Notes under the pieces: generated by a model | The model's input: the letters and a program-made list of their open reading frames with translations, nothing else | What the model was told of the DNA's origin: nothing | Database searches by the model: none | Translations under genes and position numbers: made by a program | Shown here: positions 1-7,682 of the stretch, one piece after another | How positions within the stretch are numbered: position 1 is the stretch's first letter | Layout: each line of letters opens with the position of its first letter | DNA from: Microtetraspora sp. NBRC 13810 | Lineage (GTDB): Bacteria > Actinomycetota > Actinomycetes > Streptosporangiales > Streptosporangiaceae | Length of the DNA: 64,000 bases | Direction of reading: 5' to 3' | NCBI RefSeq assembly: GCF_030268685.1 | Contig: NZ_BSRQ01000020.1 | Location: 1-64,000, forward strand

Positions 1-120
1 CCACGAGTGAGGGCACTGTCTGACCCCAGGACTCACGATCGGTCCAGCGGTGGGAAGTGCTCACTCCCTCGCGGCTACCAGGCACCGAGTCTGCCCGATC
101 AGCCGACCCGGTAGCTCCCA

Positions 121-762
121 TTAGCGGAGGTAGCCGCGTAGGAAGACGCGCACACCGGCGGCGACCGTCTCGCTGATCGCCTCCCGGGTGGGGACGGCGC
201 CGCGGTAGGACGGGTCGGCGACTGAGATCAGCAACAGCAGGTGGACGGCCGCGCGGTCGGGGTCGGCGACCTCCAGGAGGCCCCGCTCGGTGAGTCTCCC
301 CAGGTGGGCGGCGAGCGCGCGGCGGACCCTGAGCGGGCCGGTCTCCTGCCAGGCGTCGATCGCCGGCTGCGGGATGTGCCCGGCCTCCGCGTTGATCTGG
401 TGGACCAGGGCGAAGTGCTCGGCGTGCTCGGCGGCCGTCGGGGCGGTGAACGCCAGGCCGAACTCGACGAGATCGGCCTCCAGGTCGACGACCTTGGTCA
501 GGTGACGATCGATGATCGCGATCTGGGCGTCGGCGGCCCTGGTGGCGCTTTCCTGGATGACGGCCTGGAACAGCCGGGCCTTGTCGGTGAAGTGGTTGTA
601 GATGGTGCGGGTGGACACCCCGGCCGCCGCGGAGATCGCGTCGAGGCTGGTGCGGGTGTAGCCGTCGCGCGCGAACACGGTCAGCGCACCGGCGAGGATC
701 GCCCGCCGCTTGTCGGCCAGCCCGCCCCGAGGCCGCGTCGGCGCCGTGTCACCCCTGGTCAT
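121..762 (-). CDS. TetR/AcrR family transcriptional regulator
   Basis: A 213-residue one-domain repressor. The N-terminal helix-turn-helix lies at about residues 15-60, with the typical TetR core GVSTRTIYNHFTDKARLF, followed by an all-helical ligand-binding domain. I chose the ATG at 762 because GAGGGAGA lies just upstream; the in-frame GTG 15 bases earlier has no good ribosome site. It is divergent from the FMN reductase and aldo/keto reductase genes, so it probably represses them in response to a redox-active or electrophilic compound (inference). The spacer between them is unusually AT-rich. Family call is firm, ligand unknown. Confidence 0.9.
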   Translation of the reverse strand: MTRGDTAPTRPRGGLADKRRAILAGALTVFARDGYTRTSLDAISAAAGVSTRTIYNHFTDKARLFQAVIQESATRAADAQIAIIDRHLTKVVDLEADLVEFGLAFTAPTAAEHAEHFALVHQINAEAGHIPQPAIDAWQETGPLRVRRALAAHLGRLTERGLLEVADPDRAAVHLLLLISVADPSYRGAVPTREAISETVAAGVRVFLRGYLR

Positions 763-856
763 CGTGCTCTCCCTCACTTTTTTGCAGACAGCGTTTTACT
801 TATTGCCATACACATTGTAGTTTACTGGATGTCGCCCCGTTTCCGCAGGAGTACAC
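763..856. promoter_or_regulatory. AT-rich divergent promoter region
   Basis: This 94-bp spacer separates the TetR gene from the FMN reductase. It is far richer in A+T than its surroundings, and TTTACT occurs twice in direct orientation (795-800 and 821-826). Both promoters and the TetR operator should lie here. I could not find a convincing dyad. Confidence 0.45.
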
Positions 857-1459
857 ATGACCCGCATCGCCATCGTCATCGGCAGCACCCGCCCCCGCCG
901 CCGTGGCGCGGCCGTGGCCCGGTGGGCCGCCGGCGTCGCCGACCGACACGCCGGCGGAGAGGTCGCCTTCGAGATCGTCGACCTGGCCGAGTACGGCCTG
1001 CCGCTGCTGGACGAGCCCGTGCCCGCCCTGTTCGGCGAGTACCAGCACGCGCACACCGCCAGGTGGGCCGAGACGATCGGCTCGTTCGACGGGTTCGTCT
1101 TCGTCACCCCCGAGTACAACCACGGCGTCCCCGCCGCGATGAAGAACGCGATCGACTTCCTGTTCGCCGAATGGCACGACAAGGCCGCCGGGTTCATCGG
1201 CTACGGCGTGCACGGCGGCACCCGGGCGGTCGAGCACCTGCGGCTGACCATGGCCGAGCTGAAGGTCGCCACCGTCCGCGGCCAGGTCGCGCTGTCGCTC
1301 TTCACCGACTTCGAGATCACCGACCCCACCCAGCCCGGCCTGTTCACCCCGGGCGAGCACCAGGAGCCGGCTCTCACCGAGATGCTGGACGAGGTCGTCG
1401 CCTGGTCCCGCGCGCTGGCGCCGCTGCGCGCCGCGGGCCCGCAGACGGCGCTCGTCTGA
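857..1459 (+). CDS. NADPH-dependent FMN reductase
   Basis: A 200-residue flavodoxin-fold reductase of the NADPH_FMN reductase family, which transfers electrons from NAD(P)H to FMN, quinones or azo compounds in the cytoplasm. The FMN-phosphate loop GSTRPRRRG is near residues 8-16. The diagnostic PEYNHGVPAAMKNAIDFL motif sits around residue 84-101. AGGAG precedes the ATG. An aldo/keto reductase gene starts 20 bases after its stop, so the two are probably one transcript controlled by the divergent TetR regulator. The physiological substrate cannot be read from sequence. Confidence 0.92.
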   Translation: MTRIAIVIGSTRPRRRGAAVARWAAGVADRHAGGEVAFEIVDLAEYGLPLLDEPVPALFGEYQHAHTARWAETIGSFDGFVFVTPEYNHGVPAAMKNAIDFLFAEWHDKAAGFIGYGVHGGTRAVEHLRLTMAELKVATVRGQVALSLFTDFEITDPTQPGLFTPGEHQEPALTEMLDEVVAWSRALAPLRAAGPQTALV

Positions 1460-1478
1460 AGGCGCTGAGGAGACCTCC

Positions 1479-2471
1479 ATGCGCTACCGGCTCCTGGGCC
1501 AGACCGGCCTGCGGATCTCCGGCCTGTTCCTCGGCACGATGACCTTCGAGGACCCGGAGAAGGCCCGCCGCATCCTCGACCGATATGACGCCGCAGGCGG
1601 CAACGTGGTGGACACCGCGAGCTTCTACGGCGGCGGGCGGAGCGAGACCGTCCTCGGCGAGCTGCTGGAGGGCCGCCGTGACCGGTTCGTCGTCGCGACC
1701 AAGTACGCCGTCTCCCGTGACGACGGCGATCCCAACGCCTCCGGCGGTCATCGTAAGAACCTCACCCTGTCCCTGGAGGCGAGCCTGCGGCGGCTGCGCA
1801 CCGACTACGTGGACCTGTACTGGGTGCACCTGTGGGATCGGCACACGCCCGTCGAGGAGACGATGCGGGCCCTGGACGACGCCGTGCGCGCCGGGAAGAT
1901 TCTCTACGTCGGCGTCTCCAACGCCCCGGCGTGGGTCGTCGCCCGTGCCAACACCCTGGCCGAATGGCGCGGCTGGACACCCTTCGCGGGACTGCAGGTG
2001 CCCTACAACCTGCTCAACCGCGACATCGAACGCGAGCTGCTGCCGATGGCCGAGACGCTCGGCATGACGGTCGCCGCCTGGAGCCCGCTCGCCCACGGCC
2101 TGCTCTCCGGCAGGTTCGCCGGCGGCGAACCCCTGCCCGGCGGCCCGCTGGCTCCCCGGTCCCTCGGCGCCCGCGAACTCGCCGTCATCGGGGCCCTGCG
2201 GGAGGCCGCCGCCGAGTCGGGGGCCACGCCCGCCCAGGTCGCCATCGCCTGGATCCGGGCGCGGTCCGCGGCCGTCCACCCGATCCTGGGCGCCGACGAC
2301 GCCGAGCAGATCGGGGAGACCCTGGCCGCCGCCGACCTCACCCTGCCGCAGGACGTCCTGCGCCGCCTCGACGCGGCCGCGGACTTCACCCTCGGATACC
2401 CCGGAGACTTCCTCGCCAAGGTCGGCCCGCAGGTGTTCGGCGCCGCCCACGCCAGCATCGACGGCAGATGA
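1479..2471 (+). CDS. aldo/keto reductase
   Basis: A 330-residue (alpha/beta)8-barrel NADPH-dependent aldo/keto reductase of the YajO/IolS-like subgroup. The expected Asp (VVDTASFYGG), Lys (VVATKYAV) and His (DLYWVHLWD) positions of the catalytic tetrad are visible, and the length is normal. It starts 20 bases after the FMN reductase stop, with GGAG upstream of its ATG. The pair looks like a small carbonyl/quinone detoxification operon under the divergent TetR protein (inference). Confidence 0.92.
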   Translation: MRYRLLGQTGLRISGLFLGTMTFEDPEKARRILDRYDAAGGNVVDTASFYGGGRSETVLGELLEGRRDRFVVATKYAVSRDDGDPNASGGHRKNLTLSLEASLRRLRTDYVDLYWVHLWDRHTPVEETMRALDDAVRAGKILYVGVSNAPAWVVARANTLAEWRGWTPFAGLQVPYNLLNRDIERELLPMAETLGMTVAAWSPLAHGLLSGRFAGGEPLPGGPLAPRSLGARELAVIGALREAAAESGATPAQVAIAWIRARSAAVHPILGADDAEQIGETLAAADLTLPQDVLRRLDAAADFTLGYPGDFLAKVGPQVFGAAHASIDGR

Positions 2472-2497
2472 ACCCCACACCCGGCCGCCGCGGGCCC

Positions 2498-2590
2498 CAC
2501 AGCGAAGCAGCACGCCGCGGGTTCCGGGGCCAGGCCACACGCGGCGGGTTCCGGGGCGAAGCCGCACGCTGCGGGTCCCCGGGCGAAGCC
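2498..2590. repeat. three imperfect 27-bp tandem repeats
   Basis: Between the aldo/keto reductase stop and the convergent AraC gene, a unit built on GCACGCCGCGGGTTCCGGGGC recurs about three times with a 27-bp period. The period is a multiple of three, and the array could be read as part of an open frame, but no gene is supported here. Similar short-period GC-rich arrays occur at 3241-3345 and 14390-14540. Confidence 0.7.
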
Positions 2591-2606
2591 GTGTCCTCCC
2601 GGCAAT

Positions 2607-3345
2607 TCACCGGGTGACGGCCTCGCCCGGGTCCGCCTCCGGCTCCCGGTGACGCCGGTAGGCGCCGGGCGGCCTGCCGTACGCGCGCTTGAACGCGTGC
2701 GCGAACGCGAACTCCGAGGTGTAGCCGACCCTGCCCGCCACCGCGCTCGACGGCGCGTCGGAGTCGCGCAGGAGGCGGGCGGCGAGGGTCATCCGCCACC
2801 AGGTGAGGTACGCCATGGGCGGGCGGCCGGTCAAAGCGGTGAACCGCTTGGCGAAGGCCGCGCGGGACAGCCCGGCCCGCCTGCCGAGTTCCTCGACGCT
2901 CCACTGCCGTTCCGGCTCGCCGTGGATGGCCCGCAGGGCCGCCGCGACGGCCGGATCGTGCAACGCCGCCGCCCAGCCGGTGGCGGCGTCCTCGCGGGAC
3001 CGTTCGCCGAACCAGGCGCGCAGGATGTGCAGGAGCAGCACGTCGAGCAGCGCGGGCACCATGGCGTCGGTCCCCGGCCTGGACCTCTCCAGCTCGCCGC
3101 CGAGCAGGTCCAGGGCCGCGCGCAGCTCGGGGCGCAGGCCGATCCTGGCCGGCAGGTGCACCACCGCCGGCAGCTCCGCCATGAGCGGATGCGCACGCGA
3201 CCGGTCGAGCAGGTACGCCCCGCACAACATGACCGTCACCTGCCCACCGGCCGCCTGCACACCGGGGGTCTCCCCTCCGGCCGCCTGCCCACCGGCCGCC
3301 TGCCCACCGGCCGCCTGCACACCGGGGGTCTCGCCTCCGGCCGAA
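2607..3345 (-). pseudogene. AraC family regulator, 5' end missing
   Basis: The C-terminal part is an intact AraC/XylS DNA-binding domain with two helix-turn-helices (WSVEELGRRAGLSRAAFAKRF and the second around VGYTSEFAFAHAFKRAYG), preceded by the end of a cupin_6 ligand domain (MLCGAYLLDRSRAHPLMAELPAV spans the join to helices). The first 100 or so residues of the cupin are absent. Upstream, the frame runs into a GGQ-rich repeat and then into the opposite-strand dehydrogenase-like gene. The open frame continues to 3521, but that portion is antisense to the next gene and is not credible AraC protein. Functional only if a start arose inside the repeat. Confidence 0.75.
3241..3345. repeat. 15/45-bp tandem repeat at a gene junction
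   Basis: A 45-bp unit at 3241-3285 recurs at 3301-3345 with one mismatch, separated by one extra 15-bp subunit (TGCCCACCGGCCGCC). It lies exactly where the 5' ends of two divergent genes are missing, so it is either the scar of a deletion or a collapsed repeat in the assembly. Confidence 0.8.
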
Positions 3346-4365
3346 GCCGCCCGGCGCGGCCTCGGCCTCACGCTGACCGGCCGCGACGGAACCCGGCTGC
3401 GCGCGGCGGCGGCGGGCCTGCCCGGCGCGCAGGTACGGCCGGCCGCCGTGCACGACCACGACGTCCTCGTCGCCGCCTTCCGCGAGGCGGACGCGGTCGT
3501 CAACTGCGCCGGACCCTTCACGCCGACCGGCGCGGCGGTGGTCCGGGCCGCGATCGACGCCGGCCGGCCCTACCTGGACACCGCCGGTGAGCAGCTCTAC
3601 ATCAAGGAGGTGTTCGACGCCTTCGGCGCGCGGGCGCGGGCGGCCGGGGTCGCGGTCGTCCCGCGGCGAACGACGCCTGCGTCCCGGGGGACCTCGTCGC
3701 CGCGATGCTGGCCGAGCGGCTCGGCCCGCTCCGGGAGATCGCCGTCGTGCACGTCATCACCGGGGGCGGCGGGCCGTCACGTGGATCGCTGCGCTCGCTG
3801 GTCGAGACCGCGGAGGTCATCAGGTCGGGCGGCCTGGTCTACGACGACGGCGAGTGGCGGACCGCCGCACCGGCCGAGCACGCACCGGCCGAGCACGCGC
3901 CGGTGACGCTGCCCGGGGATCCGGAGCCGGTGCCGGTGGCGCGGTTCCCGCTGGCCGAGGTCGTCACCGTCCCGCGCCACGTCCGGGTCCGGCGCGTCGA
4001 AGGGCTGGTCGAGGCCGTGCTGAGCGCCCGGCTGTCCGCGCCCGTCGATCCGGCGGTCATCGAGCGGCTGCCCGAGGGCCCGGCGGAGGAGGCCCGCCGT
4101 ACGCAGCGGTTCACCTACGTGATCGACGCGGTCGCCGCCGACGGCCGCCGGGCGCGCGGCGTGGTGCGTGGCCCCGACACCTACGGCACCACCGCGGGTG
4201 ATCGCCGTCGAGGGCGCCCGGCGGCTGGTCGCGGACCCGCCCGGGCCGGGAGTCCTCGCCCCCGCCCAGGCGTTCTCCCCGGCCGCCTTCCTCGACTCCC
4301 TCCGCCCCGGCGGCGTCACCTGGACCGTCGAGGACGAGACACCCGACGCCTCCCAGGTGGCGTAG
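3346..4365 (+). pseudogene. saccharopine dehydrogenase-like / trans-acting enoyl reductase gene, truncated and frameshifted
   Basis: Three frames together spell one protein of the saccharopine dehydrogenase-like (trans-acting enoyl reductase) family. The first piece has the Rossmann features ADAVVNCAGPFTPTGAAVV and the GRPYLDTAGEQ loop. It continues after a shift near 3660-3670 (NDACVPGDLVAAMLAERLG) and after a second shift near 4198 (VIAVEGARRLVADPPGPGVL), ending at TAG 4363-4365. The first 30 or so residues carrying the dinucleotide-binding GxxGxxG are missing at the 3241-3345 repeat. With a lost start and two shifts it should be non-functional, unless the shifts are base-calling errors. 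Confidence 0.75.
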
Positions 4366-4665
4366 GCGGACCGGGGCACGCCTCGCCAATCCCACGGGCG
4401 GCCGTCCGCCGGGCACGACGCGTGACCCAGGCGGCGATCACCGTCGTCCCGGCCACGACGAGCCCAGCGGCGGCAGCGCCTGGAGCGCATGGATGCCGGC
4501 GAAGGCCCCGCCGCGTGGCCATGGGCACGGTCACCTGGCTGAAGCGTCCCGGGAGCCTGACGCGGGTGAGCCTGTGCACCACGACTCGCGCGCGGACCAG
4601 GTCCTGGTCCGGCGGCTCGTCGAGCGCGGGCACCGGCCGGCGTGATCTTCGGAGTGGTGGCCCGC
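4366..4665 (-). other. 300-bp gap with a possible membrane-protein remnant
   Basis: No intact gene. On the minus strand a broken frame reads DEPPDQDLVRARVVVHRLTR, then after a shift FAGIHALQALPPLG, then a hydrophobic tail LVVAGTTVIAAWVTRR. This looks like the C-terminal end of a small membrane protein, but I cannot name a family. Confidence 0.25.
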
Positions 4666-5256
4666 TCAGATTCCGCCGGCCTCCCTGGCCACCCGCTCCA
4701 GCCGGTTCCGGTAGTCCTCCCACCACGACGGGTCGGCCTGCGGCAGGTTGTCGTTGCCCTCCCGCAGCCCGGCGGTTCCGTCGACGAGCTCCCTGACGAT
4801 GTCGGCGTGCCCGGCGTGCCGCTGGGTCTCGGCGACCACATGCGTCAGGATCCGGTGCAGCGTGACCTCGTTCCGGTCCTGCGGCCACCACGACACCCGG
4901 CCGACCGCGTCCAGCTCCAGCGCGGCGATCGTGGCGTCGGAGTGCGCCCACGCCCGGCGGTAGAGCGCGACGATCTCCTCCCGCGTCTCGTCGCCGGTGG
5001 CCCACATGTCCGCGTTCGGCTCGGCGTCTTCGGCCAGCCACGGCTCCGGTTCGCCGGACGGCCGCCCGAAGGTCTCGCCGAAATAGGCCAGCTCGACACT
5101 GGCCGCGTGCTTGACCAGACCGAGCAGGTTGGTGCCGGTCGGGGTGAGCGGGCGGCGGATGTCGTACTCCGACAGCCCGTCGAGCTTCCACAGCAGGGCG
5201 TCACGGGCGCTCTGCAGGTAGCGGTGAAGGTCCGTTTTGGGGGTTTGTCCCGTCAT
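4666..5256 (-). CDS. DinB/DUF664 family protein
   Basis: A 196-residue four-helix-bundle protein of the DinB/DUF664 superfamily, related to mycothiol-dependent thiol transferases. Conserved metal-ligand histidines are visible in LVKHAASVELAYFGETF and HVVAETQRHAGHADIVRELV. The N-terminal segment LHRYLQSARDALLWKLDGLSEYD is typical of the family. In actinomycetes such proteins often act as mycothiol-dependent enzymes, but no substrate can be assigned. It stands alone on the minus strand, upstream of the AraC remnant. Confidence 0.85.
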   Translation of the reverse strand: MTGQTPKTDLHRYLQSARDALLWKLDGLSEYDIRRPLTPTGTNLLGLVKHAASVELAYFGETFGRPSGEPEPWLAEDAEPNADMWATGDETREEIVALYRRAWAHSDATIAALELDAVGRVSWWPQDRNEVTLHRILTHVVAETQRHAGHADIVRELVDGTAGLREGNDNLPQADPSWWEDYRNRLERVAREAGGI

Positions 5257-5340
5257 GTCGGACAGTCTGCCATCCTCGCGTCGTCACTCTCCGTACCGAG
5301 GGCTGGCGGGGCCGCCGCCGGGGCCGTGCGAACCGGCCGT

Positions 5341-5979
5341 TCAGGTGCTTCGGCGGGTGTGTCGCAGGTGAAGCATGGCCTGGTCCAGTTCCTCGTAGGT
5401 GAGGGGCGGTCTGGGTAGCGGGCGGGCCGCCTCGGCGCGCAGGCCGTCCAGGAAGAAGGCGAGCTGCCGCCGCCAGAAGTCCGGTGCGACGGTGGCCGTC
5501 GCGGCGATGCCCCGGGAGAGTGACCAGATGAGCGCGACGATGTCGGTGGCCGCGAAGTCGGCGCGCAGGACACCTGCCTCCTGGGCGCGGCCGATCAGCA
5601 CGGCCGCCGTCTCGTAGTAGTCGCGCTTGGCCGCCTCCAGGGCGGGCGCCCCGGGGAAGCGCGTGGACATCAGGTCGTTGAGCCCCCTGTCCCGGGCGAG
5701 CAGCGTGAAGACCTCCTCCATGAACCACGCCACGGCCCGCCACGGGTCCTCGATCTCCAGCGCCCGGTCGGCGATGCCCTGGAAGGCGGCGACCATGTCG
5801 CCGAAGACCTCCTCGATCAGCGCCTCGCGGGTCGGGAAGCGCCGGTAGAGGGTCGCGTTGCCGACGCCCGAACTGCGCGCGATCTCGTCCATCGAGGCGT
5901 CGAGGCCGTGTTCGGCGAAGATCTGCCTGGCCGCGGCCAGGAGCAGCTCCCTGTTGCGCCGTGCGTCGCTTCGCATCAT
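5341..5979 (-). CDS. TetR/AcrR family regulator of the P450-ferredoxin pair
   Basis: A 212-residue TetR repressor with an N-terminal helix-turn-helix (MDEIARSSGVGNATLYRRFPTREALIEEV, about residues 30-58) and a TetR_C_33-like ligand domain. Two adjacent ATGs (5979 and 5976) are possible. It is divergent from the P450 gene across a 95-bp spacer that holds two near-identical dyads (5997-6055), the expected operators. It therefore very probably represses both itself and the P450-ferredoxin operon, induced by an unknown hydrophobic ligand. Confidence 0.92.
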   Translation of the reverse strand: MMRSDARRNRELLLAAARQIFAEHGLDASMDEIARSSGVGNATLYRRFPTREALIEEVFGDMVAAFQGIADRALEIEDPWRAVAWFMEEVFTLLARDRGLNDLMSTRFPGAPALEAAKRDYYETAAVLIGRAQEAGVLRADFAATDIVALIWSLSRGIAATATVAPDFWRRQLAFFLDGLRAEAARPLPRPPLTYEELDQAMLHLRHTRRST

Positions 5980-5996
5980 GACCCGATCCTAACAAG

Positions 5997-6055
5997 AAGC
6001 GTGGACACCTCCCCACTTATGTGACTATCGTCGAAGCGGGGATGAGTCCCCACTT
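5997..6055. promoter_or_regulatory. two tandem TetR-type operators
   Basis: Two related dyads: 5997-6018 and 6034-6055. The second has the arms AAGCGGGGA and TCCCCACTT around a 4-bp centre (8 of 9 symmetric). The first has AAGCGTGGA and the same right arm (7 of 9). They are 37 bp apart, one near the TetR start and one just upstream of the P450 ribosome site, which suits dual repression. Confidence 0.75.
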
Positions 6056-6074
6056 AAACGGAGAGGGATATCCG

Positions 6075-7280
6075 ATGACGCTTCACTTCCCGCTGGCCAG
6101 ACCGGCCGACGACCCGCTGGCCCCGCCCGAGATCTTCCGGCGGCTGCGCGACCGGGAGCCGGTCACCATGGCCACGCTGTGGGACGGCAGCCGCGCCTGG
6201 CTGGTCGCCCGGCACGCCGACGTCCGGGCCGTGCTGCGCGATCTTCCCGTGAGCGCGGACATCACCCGCCCCGGCTTCCCGAGGATCTTCCCGTTGCAGC
6301 AGGCGCTCCCGCAGGGGGAGCGGCCCCCCTTCGTGCTCATGGACCCGCCCGACCACGACGTCCTGCGCAAACTGATCAACGCCGACTTCGTGGTCAGGCG
6401 CATCGAGGCGCTCCGCCCGAGGATCCGGCGCCTGGTGGACGAGCACGTCGACGCCATGCTCGCCGGGCCGCGCCCCGCCGACCTGGTGCGCGCGGTGGCG
6501 CTGCCGGTTCCCTCCACGGTCATCTGCTGGCTCCTGGGCGTGCCGGTCGCCGAGCAGGGCGCGTTCAACGAGTGGACGAGCACGGCGATCGACGCCACCA
6601 GCACTCCCGAACGGCGCGCGCACGCCTACGGCGCGATCGGCGGCCTCCTGGACAGGCTGCTCGCCGAGAAGGAACACCGGCCAGGCGACGACATGCTCAC
6701 CCGCCTGGCCCGGCATGTGACGTCGGGCGCGGTGAGCAGGCACGACGCCCTCACCACCGCCATGCTCATCCTCATCGCGGGGCACGAGACCACGGCCAAC
6801 ATGATCGCGCTCGGCACGCTCACGCTGCTCGGCCACCCCGAGCAGGCCGACGCTCTCCGCGACGACCCCGGCCTCGCGCCGAACGCCGTCGAGGAACTGC
6901 TGCGCTACCTGTCGATCGTCGACGGCGTCATCGGGCGCGTGGCGCTGGAGGACTTCACCCTCGCCGGCCGGCAGGTCCGCGCCGGCGACGGCATCGTCGT
7001 CCTCATCCCCTCGGCGAACCGGGATCCCGGCGTCTTCGACGACCCGGACACCCTCGACCTGCGCAGACCGGCCCGCCGCCACGTCGCCTTCGGATACGGC
7101 CTGCACCAGTGCCTCGGCCAGCCGCTGGCCAGGGTCGAACTCCAGGTCACCCTCACGACGCTGCTGCGCCGCGTCCCCGGCCTGCGGCTCGCCGTACCGA
7201 TGAGCGAGCTGACCTTCAAGCAGAACGACGGGGTGTACGGCGTGCGGTCACTGCCGCTCACCTGGAACGAGGAGAACTGA
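6075..7280 (+). CDS. cytochrome P450
   Basis: A soluble bacterial class I P450 of about 401 residues. Visible landmarks are the I-helix oxygen-activating motif AGHETTANMI, the ExxR motif EELLRYLS, and the heme-binding loop FGYGLHQCLGQPLAR with the axial Cys near residue 345. I chose ATG 6075, preceded by GAGAGGGAT, over an in-frame start at 6021 that lies inside the operator region. The ferredoxin gene follows after 2 bases, so the electron donor is co-translated. The substrate is unknown; control by the divergent TetR suggests an inducible hydroxylase. Confidence 0.95.
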   Translation: MTLHFPLARPADDPLAPPEIFRRLRDREPVTMATLWDGSRAWLVARHADVRAVLRDLPVSADITRPGFPRIFPLQQALPQGERPPFVLMDPPDHDVLRKLINADFVVRRIEALRPRIRRLVDEHVDAMLAGPRPADLVRAVALPVPSTVICWLLGVPVAEQGAFNEWTSTAIDATSTPERRAHAYGAIGGLLDRLLAEKEHRPGDDMLTRLARHVTSGAVSRHDALTTAMLILIAGHETTANMIALGTLTLLGHPEQADALRDDPGLAPNAVEELLRYLSIVDGVIGRVALEDFTLAGRQVRAGDGIVVLIPSANRDPGVFDDPDTLDLRRPARRHVAFGYGLHQCLGQPLARVELQVTLTTLLRRVPGLRLAVPMSELTFKQNDGVYGVRSLPLTWNEEN

Positions 7281-7282
7281 CC

Positions 7283-7477
7283 ATGCGGATCGACATCGAC
7301 GAACCGGCCTGCATCGGCTCCGGGCAGTGCGTCCTCATCGCGCCCGAGGTCTTCGGCCAGCGTGACGAGGACGGCACGGTCGTGCTGCTGCGCCCGGAGC
7401 CCGGGGCGGAGTCGCGCGAGGCCGTGCACGAGGCGGCCGGGGTCTGCCCCGCCAGGGCGATCATGGTCGGCGGCTGA
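7283..7477 (+). CDS. 3Fe-4S ferredoxin, P450 partner
   Basis: A 64-residue ferredoxin of the type that feeds actinomycete P450s. Cysteines C10 and C16 (CIGSGQC) and C55 followed by Pro (VCPARA) give the three-cysteine pattern of a 3Fe-4S protein. The ATG is 2 bases after the P450 stop, and the P450 3' end supplies GAGGAG as ribosome site, so the two are translationally coupled. No ferredoxin reductase is adjacent, but one exists in this window at 35.5-36.8 kb. Confidence 0.92.
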   Translation: MRIDIDEPACIGSGQCVLIAPEVFGQRDEDGTVVLLRPEPGAESREAVHEAAGVCPARAIMVGG

Positions 7478-7682
7478 CGCGCGACGGCGCCTGCTTCAGG
7501 GCGGCCAGGCGCTGCTCGGAGGTAAGGATGCGGGTATCGGCCGGCCGCCGGACCGCGGCTCAGGCGGGCTCGCGGACGGCTGGGCACGGAGAGGCATTGC
7601 GGCACCTTTATGTGATCTTGATAGCCTTCGTTCGCCTGTCAACGAGCGCCCCGGGTGCGATGCGTTCAGTGTGGAGGATGCC

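Noticed and set aside
1-120. Possible 3' end of a gene at the left edge
   Set aside because: No frame gives a recognisable protein tail; I see nothing supportable here.
3241-3345. Possible CRISPR or integration site repeat
   Set aside because: The 15/45-bp units are directly tandem without spacers, and no integrase, tRNA or cas gene is nearby.
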